From positions 186,001-250,000 of the forward strand of contig NJPS01000075.1 of the NCBI GenBank assembly GCA_002946415.1: DNA of 64,000 bases. Reading direction: 5' to 3'. Below the pieces are notes generated by a model that saw only the letters and a list, made by a program, of their open reading frames with translations, did not search any database and had not been told where the DNA came from. Position numbers and translations under genes: made by a program. Shown in pieces: positions 33,324-44,297 of the stretch (position 1 is its first letter; every line of letters starts with the position of its first letter). Source of the DNA: Rutstroemia sp. NJR-2017a BVV2 (Eukaryota > Ascomycota > Leotiomycetes > Helotiales > Rutstroemiaceae).

Positions 33324-36159
33324 TCACCACGCAATTATCGACTCTCTCTCTTCTCTCGTTCCGTCGCTCCTGGGAATAGCCTTGTGGCATTTCACCATTA
33401 TGTAGCGTTCCTGCATGTGGAAGTCTACAATGACCAACTTGAAGCGCCTGTCTTCCGGGATGGTCCATAGTTGAGTATTTGGGTCGACTGCCCCTCCGTT
33501 GATATCAGTAGAGTTGATTTGCGACTGATCCGGCGAAGGAGTTCGGAACAGAGTATTGGAACTCTGCGCCCAGTACGCGGCAGAATGTTGTCGCGGTACG
33601 TCAGAGCCCTGGTAAAGCTCGTCATCGTCCTGCACATCCTGTACGACGAAAGCGTCCGCGCTTGACGAATTGGCATAATTGTAGCCTTGTACGCGTGGAA
33701 CTGTAGGCGACGCGATAGGTTCGATACGTGTTGGGATATCCAAGCCATCTTCCTCACACCCAACAATCCACCGACCAATCCTAGCGCTCAAGACTCCATC
33801 CCACATACCTTCCTGCCGTGGGATTCTGAACAATAAATCCACTGCTTTTCTTCTGATATTGGGTTCTCTGCATTTCGTAGCTACCACATGCAAAGGTGGG
33901 ACAACGCCAATATCCAAGCTGAATCGCGAATTCTGGGGGAAGTGAGTTGATTCGTATGACGTGATAAGCCTCTCACCAGCTCGGACAATGTATCGAAAGG
34001 ATGACATGAATTGATCATAAACCATTTCGGAAGTTGTAGTAACCGCAGAGAGTGTGATTGCTGTAGCTTTCAGGTGTGTGGCAAGAACTATAGCTGCTGG
34101 AATCAACACCGTGCCATCACTAGCAATCGCTTCCTCCAGAATAGGCTGGTAAGCTCTCTCAAAATCACCCAGTAATTTAACGTAGTGGGCGTATTGAGTT
34201 GCGATCTCTTCGGGAGAGTCGCACTTTGCACTAGCGTACTTTCGATCGAAGAGTGTGCGTCGATAATATTGTAGTGTGCGATCCATCAAGAAGTCCCAGC
34301 AATGTTGTGCTTCGGCGAAGCTGTAGAAATGCTGGGGGACAGGCAGATGATGAGTGGAATGGATATCCCACAACAGGGGGGGTATACCAGGCGTCATGCC
34401 AAAGAATACTGTGAAGAAGAAAATAAGATTAGCGCTGCAGCCAAAGCACGCACACAAAAGCTCTCATCCGGGAAATTATCAACGAATGTCAATTTCACGA
34501 CCGTCAGTGACAACATAAAGAGTAAAAAGCACTTACAGCCTTGCCCATCCAAACGAACAAAAGCCTGTATTATATTTTCTTCCAGCGTGTAGTCATTTTG
34601 TAGGAGAGGAGGTGTAGGGCTCCTAGATTCATGAGGTCGCTTTCGGGGATTCATAGCTATGGGTGGGGACTGAGATGATCGGTATTGCATGGGAGGCGGC
34701 GTGTTGCCCATCGATGGAGGTGTATGCACGGAGTCAGGAGTACCGTATGCGGAATTCGTATGAGATGGAGGACTGTTGGCAGCCTCCTGAGCCACGGGTG
34801 CAGAATAGGTAGGCTGATTATCGTCGGGAACAAGGTATTGACTGGGAGTGTGGTAGGCGCTGGGATATTCTTGAACTGGCGTATTCGATAGAGAGCGTTG
34901 TTGTTCGATGGTCAAGCTGGACTTATAATGAAGGGGTATTGTGACCTCGTCCAGGCGCGGGCTGAGGTCTCGGTGCATAGGCGCGGGTATTATACTCGAC
35001 TGATCCTCGGGACTGGGTTCTGTTGGTTTCTCCATTTCTAAATACTCTTCGATGTGCATAGAGATGATTACCGACTTGGATGCATTATCCATTCCTGGCC
35101 GATTTTGAACTTTCGCGATAACTTTGTCCGTCTGAGGTTTGGTGCTAGCATCAGCTGAAATGCGACGAGGTACCCAAGGTTTTGAGCCCGGTTTGCACGC
35201 ATAATAGCTTCTCAATAGCTTTAGACCGCCGTAAGTTTGTTGCACTGATGTGGCATAGCTCCCTTGAAAGGTCTCAAAGCACACAAATAATAGACAAGTT
35301 ATCAGAGCTGTTCTCAATTGAGGTCCTGTAGAATTGGATATGTATTGCTTCAACGCCTGAATAGCCTTGAGATGCTGAAGTACAGCAAACTCATGATGCT
35401 TCCTATCAATCTCCTGAATAACATTAACTTTGAGGTGTGGCCGTGGTGCACTCTCAAGACTTTTGTTGAGAGCGCCGATGGCGATGATGGCGTGCCTTAT
35501 GGGAGCGATCCCGTGCGACTCTTGGAGGATAATATAGTTCCAGAAGGTTGGGTCAAAGTATCCAGGTAGTTGATGAGCTGTATGCTCACAGAAGTATCGA
35601 AAGTATCGGCCTTCTTCCTCGGTGGCTTGGAGAGATACACTAGGCGTGTAGAAGTCTGCGGCTGGGATTCGAGGTTGGATGGGCATAACACTTCCTCGAG
35701 AAGGTGTCTCAAGAGCATATCCATCGCATATACGTCCAAATTTCTGGCATCGAATGCATTGAGGTTTGGTTTCTAATGATGGAACGATTAGATGGAGATC
35801 CACAGGGTAAAATAGATGACAGAAAGCACAGGTGAATCATGTTGACATTGAAAGAGGGCATCATATCGGCGGAATAGGCACAATGAGGGGGCACCTACCA
35901 TCACATTTAACACGACGAGCTCTAGAGATTTATGTCAGTATGCTTGCGATGGCGGTTTAGGCTGCTTACGTGCTGAGGAAACATACTTGCATGTAATGCA
36001 GCCCGACTTCACCTTGGGCTTGCTTGCTCGAACCCTTTTAATAGGCCGTGATTGATCGTCTGTAGAAGGACTACGAGCGAAGTCCTCCGGGTTGACAGCC
36101 ATGAAGGAGATAGTTTTGTCGGTATTTGGTGAGCGTGATATTCCAGAAGAGTGCGCCAT
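33324..36159 (-). CDS. Zn2Cys6 fungal transcription factor
   Basis: Four exons: 36159-35987, 35921-35899 (23 nt), 35772-34537 and 34408-33324. Phases agree and give 838 residues. The zinc cluster is split by two introns. Its ligands fit C-x2-C-x6-C-x6-C-x2-C-x6-C, assembled as GCITCK, ARRVKCDE, then TKPQCIRCQKFGRICDGY, with the usual basic residues between C2 and C3. Downstream is a helix-rich region (FCEHTAHQLPGYFDPTFW, then HLKAIQALKQYI) of the fungal-specific regulatory type seen with C6 factors. A Pro/Ser-rich linker covers about residues 300-450. The C-terminal exon is another helical block. Expected to bind CGG-type half-sites as a dimer in the nucleus; target pathway unknown. The third intron is the least certain, with other AGs nearby. 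Confidence 0.92.
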
Positions 36160-38904
36160 CGCAGCTCGAGATATCAGGAATCAGGTCGTGGGGCCGGTAA
36201 GAATTCTGTGTAAGATTGTTTGTGAGTGAGAATGAAGTAACATTGGATTAGCGTGGGGAAGAAGCTGCAGACAGAGACACGTCCTGATGGATCCTAAGTG
36301 AGTGCTCTTTCTGTCCATGATACGACGATGATGTAGATATAAAGAAGATCAAACGAATTCGCTCGATGTGAACGGTTGGGGGAATTAATTTTGATAGATC
36401 CGAGCATCACTAGTTTGTCGGACCCACCGATGCTCCATTGCAGGAAACTGTCCAGTCAAGAGACGGATGTTAAGCCCTGTGGCCTTGGAGCGATCGGAAG
36501 GAAGACCCAAAATTCAGGCAGAGCACTGGTCACAACGTGGAGCTGCGAGCATGCGACCGCTGCCAGACTGCCGAACGTCACCATGCATGCACGATCCAGG
36601 CGGAGTAATGTTTTATGTGGCTGAGGGGGGGATATCTCACTGTTTTGCAAGGCTCGTATGGCTTCGACATCCAGGTCCCGTCAGCCCTGTGAACCGAAGC
36701 GTGTGAATAACTGCTCGACCTTGGTGGCTTGTGATGGCCAGCGCCTTGGAGAGAATAGGGGTTCGATAGATCTAAGATGAGCTGGAAGCTATTGATGCGA
36801 AAGCTGCTGGACTCTGAAGCAGTGAACGAGGTACAAATGCTGGCATCGCATCGACAGTGAACATTACGAATGATAGATTAATGGCATAGCTTTTCCCCAC
36901 GTCCAGACGAATTATTAAATGAGCCTTTCCGCCTCGATCCCCGGTCCCAGCGAAAAAAATGTCTTGATAACAGTCGTATCGTATGATAATTGGCTCGGCA
37001 TACGAGGCCTCGACCTCATTCGTCAAAAGCCAGCACCCCAGCAACATGTAACCCCTATCATATATCTCATGCTCGGCAACGTGGGAATGAAGAATGCTTT
37101 TTCGGGAGAAATGATAAACGTAGAATGCGGCTGTTTGGAAAAGTCGATGGACACTCGTTTATTATCCAATGCAGGACAGTGGATTGCTGAATGCAAGGGA
37201 AAATGATGTGGTGCTGCGTAAATGCGCCAATCACACCGTAAGCAGCTAAATCTTGTGTAAATGCAAGTGACGCGCGATGCGGTGCAACTTCCAAGCCTTC
37301 TGCTTGGGAGGGGGGCAGGATAAAAGCAGTGAATTGCTTGGACTAAGTATTCCGGCATGAAGCTATTCGGATGGGAGGGACAGCGACTGGTAAGGCTGAC
37401 TGAGATCCTTGTTTGACTTATATCCTCCTTGGAAAGGATCAAATGGGAGAGTCTGCAATTGGCTCGCGCGACGGCACTGAGTTCCTGAAGCGATTGAGAT
37501 CTCCGCGTTTCATCACCACTGTTGTGTCTCACTCCCAAGAACTACGTAAGATTCTGGGTTCTCTGTAGAAGCTCTTCTCTGTCTTACCAAGGTGCTTGGT
37601 CAGCAGTCAGCAAACTATATCGTTGGATTGATATTCCCTTCCGTTTCGGGAGATTTTCGGGGGGTGAAGCGACAGCAGCAGGAGGAGCCGAGTAGATCCA
37701 AGTACTGTACTTGCGATGCATTATATATATGACGACTACTAGGCCAGTTATCCATTCAACAACGCAATGTCGACAATGGACTCTTGCGGCGTAGCATCAA
37801 GCAGGGTACAAGTTACATCGCGCTGCGTAGCATTGTATTTTATTGTACAGCTACAGCCATCCAAATGCTCTCCAGGCGCCCACTGCTGGAGCAATCCAGC
37901 ACCGGAATTGAGGTTACAGTGGTGCGAATGGTCCGGGATCAGTAATGATGGAGGTGTAAGCCTGAGCCGTATGAACTCCATGTTGTACTAGGATTGGAGC
38001 GAAAAGGCACCCTTTCCCGAGGTCTGGAGATTGCGATGAGCATTCGAGAGAAGGTTGTCGAATTTCTAGAAGAAGTACTGAAGGACGATGGACATGGTTT
38101 AGATGTGCCGCTGGGAGTCGCATTCCTGCTCCTCGAATTGGAATCATGCTCGCCAGGCCGGAGTGTTGCTGGGGAATGGAGTTTATAACGTCGTGACGGT
38201 GTGGTGTATGATGTACTTGCTAGATTGTTTGATAGCAGGCCAATTGCATGATTGATGGTCAGTAAGTAGGAAGCAACCATAGTTACATCAAGTATAAGAT
38301 TCTCCTCATTTCCTTTCCCATGCATCTTCTCATTCCATTGCCTCGGTTTGGCGTGAGGAAAGGGCCGAACATACTCCTCTAAGGCGTAGGGGTTCCCCTC
38401 GATATAGTGATTCGTACAACCTCCCAATCGCCTTCACCGAACCTTGTCGTCATAAGTTCGCAACCTGAAGAGTTAGGTTCGTGCCGTGTGTCGCAAACGC
38501 ATGGAGTGGAACCAAACCTGTGAATGTTTTGAATCGTCGGACACGGATCACGAACAGAAAAGCCGCGGCCAATGAAGCATTAACTTTTGCTTCAACTTTT
38601 GCTGTCTAATAATTACCAATTGGGTTCGAGTACGAATTACCAACGGCTTACCCAACTCTCGGCCCCGATGGAGAACTGATGACATATCAGATCCCCGTCA
38701 CCTCATCCGTGGGTCCCACTGCCCCTCACTTCTGGAATAAATGGTCAGCCTCGTGGAGCAACAAAAGGACGAGGCAGGACTTCATGATTTGATAAAGTGT
38801 ACATATAGTACATGCTCAGTTGAACGTTCAATACTTTCTATTCAAATCATCTTGTCTGTCAACCATAAATCGAATCTACTCTAAATCCTAAAACCCCAGC
38901 AAAC
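36160..38904. other. Long intergenic region
   Basis: About 2.7 kb with the promoter of the C6 factor at its left and of the dioxygenase-like gene at its right. Several frames of 60-170 codons occur (for example 37023-37538 and 37939-38427, both minus) but overlap each other and show no domain character. Confidence 0.4.
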
Positions 38905-39623
38905 ATGGCCGATCCATCCCTCTACACCTACCCCTCCCCGCTAGCAGGCTACGAAAACGCAGACCCGCTCGGCAACGAGATATCTCCTGATGGGAAAAGC
39001 TTCGTGAACCCGCAGACGGGCGTGAAGAGTAAAAGCTATGAGAGATTCTGCGAGCCTTTGGACAATGGACGAAGAGGCGCTTTGTGAGTTTTTGCTAGGA
39101 ACTGCACAAATGTAGGCTCAGACGGGATGGGACGAGGCTGACGGGGAAATGTCATAGTGATATTCATATCTACCATTACCCAAAGAATGCAGAGCAGGCT
39201 AAATACGCAAAGGAGCTGTGGGAGAGGATTAGGAGAGAATGTATATCTTTTCTTTTACCTCTTTATGCACGATCCGCTACAGGCTAACACGCAACCACCC
39301 CAGTCCCCGAACTCCGCATCTACAGGTTTTGGGAAGTGCCAGTAGGACCGCATCCTATCCCAATGTTCGAAGTCAACCTCTTCACCCCAGAACAGTTCGG
39401 CGCATTTATTCCTTGGCTGGCGATAAATCGAGGACCGTTGAGCGCGTTGGTACATCCGAATACGGTTGATGAGAAAGGGGAGTCGTTGGATGAAGAGAGA
39501 GATCATACACAGAGAGCGATTTGGATGGGGGAGAAGATACCTTTGGATCTTGCGATTTTTAAGATTTTGAAGCGTAAGAAGGAAGAGGCTGCGGCTGCGG
39601 CTGCTGCTGCTGCTGCTAAATAA
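38905..39623 (+). CDS. DOPA 4,5-dioxygenase family protein
   Basis: Exons 38905-39083, 39158-39240 and 39304-39623, with introns of 74 and 63 nt, give 193 residues. The core shows FDIHIYHYPKN near the start, then PELRIYRFWEVPVGPHP and MFEVNLFTPEQFG, and INRGPLSALVHPNT. The His-containing IHIYH and GPHP segments are the family's metal-site region. Members include plant and mushroom enzymes that open the DOPA ring in betalain-type pathways; most mould homologues are uncharacterised and may act on other catechols. The C-terminus ends in about ten alanines encoded by GCT/GCG triplets. It is convergent with the JmjC gene, 157 nt away. Confidence 0.9.
39588..39619. repeat. GCT/GCG triplet run encoding poly-Ala
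   Basis: A run of GCK codons forms the Ala-rich tail of the dioxygenase-like protein. Triplet runs of this sort vary in length without frame loss. Confidence 0.85.
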
Positions 39624-39780
39624 AATCTGGAGGCAGCGGTGAGGGAGACGGGGGAGGAGGGGAGGAAAGGATGTCTGATGAAGGGACACAAAGCCGTTAC
39701 CTGAATTGATACCGTCGAATATGCAAGTCAGGGAGACTCATGTGGGTTTTTTCGAGTTGTATCAGGGCTGTAAATATCCT

Positions 39781-40908
39781 TTACCTGAACCACCAATTCA
39801 CCGATGCAGTAATTCCAGTCCCAACACTCTTGATGCTATGCCACCAACCCTTCGGTATGAACAAGGCATCGCCAGAACCGACCAAAGCTTCGAGCCCTTC
39901 TTCTTCAACATTTTCTCCCCAGACAAATTGGTCCAGCAGCTCTCTCTCCTGACCCTCCATCATTTCCACACCACGTATTCTACCACTTCCTCCCGCACCA
40001 ATCTTCTGTTGTACATTTCTGTATATAGCTTGCCCAACATTCGGCGCAAATATCCTAACCCGTTTTTCACCCGCCAATTGAACGAAAAGATTCGGGTTTG
40101 GATCTCTATGTAGTGGGGTATATGTAGGCGGTGTTCCCATCCATATATTCGCATCATAAACATCCCCCTTCCCCGCCTCTCTCACAATCTTCGGAGTCGG
40201 TAAATCATCTCGTAATTGAGGCGGCAGATCTGCGATTTGCGCTTGCGCGATATAGAGTTGCGGGAGAGGAGGACAGGTGGGATTATTGGCGTGTAGGAAA
40301 AGTCGAAGCGGCGCGTTGAAAATGTAGAATGTGCGATCGCGATCTGAGGGATCGAAGAGGGGTTCGAGATATTGTGTCAGGATGAGACTGGCTGTTGTTT
40401 GCTGCTGTTTTAGTGAATTTATGTATTCTTGAAATGCGCAGTGGGTGATGGTCAGTTCGTAGGGGAGGATGGTGTCGCTGAAGGGAGCAAGGTATTCTTG
40501 CGCTAGGAGGAGATTGCTCGCAGACGTCGAGGGGCTGCTGTTTTCATCTTTCGTGGTAGGTGAGAACCATTTAGTCGCTGCGGGTATCGATATATTTTTC
40601 TTGGTCGAAGATCCGCCCTTGCTTGTCGTCATGAATACAGGCTTCTCGGGTATGAGAGCCGTTTGCCTGAACTCATTGAGGTCGACACCATCGAACGATT
40701 CATCAATCCTTGACACGAAGGGCAGACTATGATACTGTCTTCCAGGGCATGATCGTGACGACGTTGAAAGTCTTGCGATTTTCCGTCCAAGTTGTGCGCT
40801 GACAGACCCTTTGCGCATGTCGCGTGTTGATCCTGCTGTAAGGTTAGCTGCTGAATGGCCGAGATGAAATCTGGGGAAATGTCGCAAGGTGGGGTGGTGC
40901 GCCTCCAC
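39781..40908 (-). CDS. JmjC/cupin-8 domain oxygenase
   Basis: An intronless frame of 375 residues. The C-terminal half is a cupin-like JmjC fold: NIWMGTPPTYTPLHRDPNPN gives the H-x-D iron ligands (H267, D269), QLAGEKRVRIFAP is the following strand, and IPKGWWHSIKS gives the distal His (H357). These bind Fe(II); the cosubstrate should be 2-oxoglutarate. Related proteins hydroxylate proteins or RNA (JMJD5/TYW5/FIH group); the exact substrate is not evident. The first ~60 residues are Arg/Ser-rich with few acids, so mitochondrial targeting is possible, and a start at an internal ATG (residue 31) would keep this. No histone-reader domain is present. Confidence 0.82.
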   Translation of the reverse strand: MEAHHPTLRHFPRFHLGHSAANLTAGSTRDMRKGSVSAQLGRKIARLSTSSRSCPGRQYHSLPFVSRIDESFDGVDLNEFRQTALIPEKPVFMTTSKGGSSTKKNISIPAATKWFSPTTKDENSSPSTSASNLLLAQEYLAPFSDTILPYELTITHCAFQEYINSLKQQQTTASLILTQYLEPLFDPSDRDRTFYIFNAPLRLFLHANNPTCPPLPQLYIAQAQIADLPPQLRDDLPTPKIVREAGKGDVYDANIWMGTPPTYTPLHRDPNPNLFVQLAGEKRVRIFAPNVGQAIYRNVQQKIGAGGSGRIRGVEMMEGQERELLDQFVWGENVEEEGLEALVGSGDALFIPKGWWHSIKSVGTGITASVNWWFR

Positions 40909-41433
40909 GGACCGGACCGGTGGACTATGCGTACAGTAGCATAACGATCTTCCACAACCTCACTGCCCTCGCCAGAGTTCCATTCTTACATTTCGAATGT
41001 ATCGCCAGTCTGTGTCTGTTACTGTACTGTTAATGGTACCCCAAGATCAGATATGCTGGTTCGGTATACAAAATCCGAAATCGATACCAGCTGTAGCGCC
41101 GACGCAGGGTACCACTGCATATAAGTCAGCTCCAAGACTTTCTGTTGTACCCACAGTGTGATACACCATGTATTACTGAACAAACCAAATCAACCTTTCT
41201 ATTCTAGCCGCAGCCGGTGACCTCGGTTCAGATAAGATGCATCAAAGTGGCTTGCGCAACATTTCTCGGCATGTCTTATATAATGTCATCTTCGTATTGG
41301 GTCTCTCTCTTGGCCAAGTCCCGCAGAGGAAGAGGTTATTTAGTACCCTTAGATTCCGTGCTCTCTTCATTTATCAGAAAAACTGCTGGTATCCCGAACT
41401 TGAGAGACCTTGGTCATCGACAAATTTCTCAAA
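40909..41433. other. Divergent promoter region
   Basis: The JmjC and monooxygenase genes diverge from this 525-nt interval. Short frames at 41217-41470 overlap the monooxygenase leader and are not accepted. Confidence 0.5.
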
Positions 41434-43519
41434 ATGTCTGTTCAAACTAAGAACCCAAAATTCAGTGTAAGTAGTCCTAGCTATTTCATAGTATTTTCCT
41501 TCTTGATGTAACACATCTCGCAACGACTAACTTCGAGCTTCTAATACCCTGCAGTACGACAATACAATTCGAAGAAACTATGAAGGTCAAAAGTACACCT
41601 ACTATCCAGTCGTCATCATCGGCGCCGGCGAATCTGGTATCGCAATGGGGTGCCGACTAAAAGAGGTGCTTGGCTTCACTCAATTTCGAATTTTCGAGAG
41701 ACAATCCGGTGTCGGAGGCACTTGGTGGATCAACCGTTATCCAGGTGTTGGTTGTGACATGTAAGTACTTCTATCATCGCTCTGGTACTCAGATTCTAAC
41801 CAATACAGTCCTTCTATATTCTACTCTTTTTCATTCTGTCCCAACTATGAGTGGTCATGCTTTCACCCAGGAGGTGCAGAAGTGGTCCGATATCTCGGAA
41901 GCGTTTGCGAGAAGTATGGCATCGTGGACAAGATACAAATCAACACCGATGTGCGAGAAGCACGTTGGCTTGCATCTGAACAGGTGTGGGAAGTGAAGCT
42001 CCAGCACTTGATTGGTGACGCTGGCGATTTGAGCGAATCTGATCGAGCTCGTAAAGTCAAGGAACAAGGTTACAGTTCGGTGTACACGCACGAAGAGATC
42101 ATCAGATGCAAGGTCCTGATCAGTGCTGTCGGTGGTCTGGTAGAACCAAAAGTCTGGCCGGATAGCATTCCAGGAAAGGACATCTTCCAAGGGGATATTT
42201 TTCATTCTGCACGCTGGCGATATGATGTTGACCTGAAGGACAAAAATGTGATAGTCGTCGGCACTGGCTGCAGCGCCGCTCAATTCGTACCTCGACTCAC
42301 AACCGATTACGGCGCGAAGTCGGTCACTCAATTGATGCTTTCACCACCTTGGGTATCTTTGAGGCCACTTCCTCCAGGCGGAGAAAAGTTCTGGGAGAAG
42401 TGGTCATCATTTCTCAACAAGAACATCCCCGGTTTCAACAAGTTTATCCGCTTTGCGGTAGCTGCGACTTGCGAATACGATTTCCGCCTATTTGGATCAG
42501 GAGCCTACAACCAAAAGGAGCGCGAGAAGCTAGAAGCAGAAACACTAGCTGAGATGAGACGGAGTGCTCCAGAGAAGTACCACGAGATCTTGACTCCCAA
42601 TTACGGAATCGGTACGAAACGAAGAATCTTCGATGCCACTTGGTACCCTAGCTTGCATGATCCGAAAGTCGAGCTTACAACTCTACCTCTGAGGAAACTC
42701 CATGAAAAATCTGTTACACTTGGTCCTGGGCGCATGTATCCCCCAGAGAACGTGAAAAGCTCTGCCCCTACGCATGAAATCACCATTCCTGCCGACGTGA
42801 TCGTTCTAGCAAACGGATTCGAAACAACAAAATGGCTCCACCCTCTCAACGTGTATGGTACAGAGGGTCAAAAGCTGCATGATGTTTTTGAGCAAAGAGG
42901 AGGACCTCAAATGTACATGGGAACTGCTATGGACGGTTTCCCAAACTTCTTCACAGTGATTGGACCGAATTGTTTCACAGGCCATACCTCCGTTATCCTC
43001 ACGACGGAAAACATGGTAAACCATACTCTGAAGATGATAAAGCCGATTCTCAATGGTGATGTAAGGAAGATTGAGGTTAAGAAAGAGGCGGAGATAAAAT
43101 GGACTCGGGAGCTGCAGACGAAACTGAGTAATATGGTTTGGTCTGCTGGCGGGGCCAAGAATTGGTATGTCGGTGGCAATGGGTGGAATTCTAACACATA
43201 TCCGTAAGTTTCCTTTCTTTTTTATCCTTGTGCTAGTCATAATCTGACCGCTCATAGGTATTCTCAACTCTACTACGCATATCGCTGCATGTTCCCAACC
43301 TGGAAAGATTGGAACCTCTCGTACACCAAAAAGGGTACGCTTAAGAAATGGACAAAAAGTACAGTCCTGGCTCTGGCATTTGGCCTTGCCTTCCTAGATC
43401 AGTACAAGAAGAGAAGTAGGGGGGTGGGATTGGGTGCCGGTGAACTCGTCACTGAGTGGTTCAGGAGAGCTCTTCTTGGTGTTGCATCGCTTTCAGTGAA
43501 GATGCAGCAGAAGATTTAG
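41434..43519 (+). CDS. Baeyer-Villiger type flavin monooxygenase
   Basis: Four exons: 41434-41466 (33 nt), 41555-41760, 41809-43203 and 43258-43519, giving 631 residues. The FAD Rossmann motif GAGESG lies at 34-39. An ERQSGVGGTWWINRYPG segment follows, typical of the class. The BVMO fingerprint reads FQGDIFHSARW near residue 206 (F-x-G-x-x-x-H-x-x-x-W, with R rather than P/D after W). The NADPH Rossmann motif VVGTGCSAAQ is near 228. These enzymes insert oxygen next to a carbonyl or oxidise N/S atoms. The C-terminus after 570 has a hydrophobic helix (VLALAFGLAFLDQY) that may anchor it to a membrane. Such genes are frequent in metabolite clusters, but the NRPS is 12 kb away with unrelated genes between. 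Confidence 0.93.
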
Positions 43520-44297
43520 GAACTTTAGGTCGGTGAAAGTACCTTTGTGGATTTCCTTTCTCTGCGCAACAATTATTTTCGCTCTGAGTTGTTTGCTTGA
43601 GATTATTTGTTTGCTTGGGATTATTTGTTTGCTCATTGAATGATATCCCTTCCTAAACCTGTACCGTCTCTATATGCGTGAATTTAATTCGGTGCGTGCT
43701 TTACCTCACTTGTAATATTCTTGTCTTGACTTTGGTCATCATTCGACCAATCTTGCGTACCCAAACCTCAACACTGAACGCTTTATTTTTTTACTTCCAC
43801 GCAAGAGCTTGAGTTTACAGAAGAATCAACTATCGAGCTTCATTACTCCGCCATGATGCATTCTCCTGTAACCACTTAGTACAGCGTGAAGTGAAAAACA
43901 ATTTCTTGTTGACCTCCTCTCCTGTTGCGGCTTTCTGTCGGTTGAACAATATGTACTGTGACAGCGACAATTCACCGGGTTTTCTTCACTGTGGAGAAAC
44001 AACACTTAGGCTGCCATCATCTGACGCGTTTATTGATGGTGTACCGTACCTGTTTTCAATCTATGGATTTAAGCCATACAGGAGCTGGAAATGGTTGTGG
44101 CGGATGTGAACAGTCTCCGAACAAGATCTATTCTCAACCTATTAGGACATCAAAACCTCGCCCATTTAACCATGATCACATCACTTCGATTTCCGCCTAC
44201 AACCATCAAAATAGGTCAAGAATCCAAGAAAGAGATCTTCGAGCCCAGTGTCAGTCATTTTCAACTCATCAACCAACTACTTTGAAAATCCACCATC
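43520..44297. other. Intergenic
   Basis: 3' flank of the monooxygenase and promoter/leader of the RING gene. Two overlapping frames at 43891-44317 end at or near the RING start and look like leader sequence. Confidence 0.45.

Noticed and set aside
37023..38427. Several frames of 60-170 codons on both strands
   Set aside because: They overlap each other, lack domains and have no plausible spliced combination.
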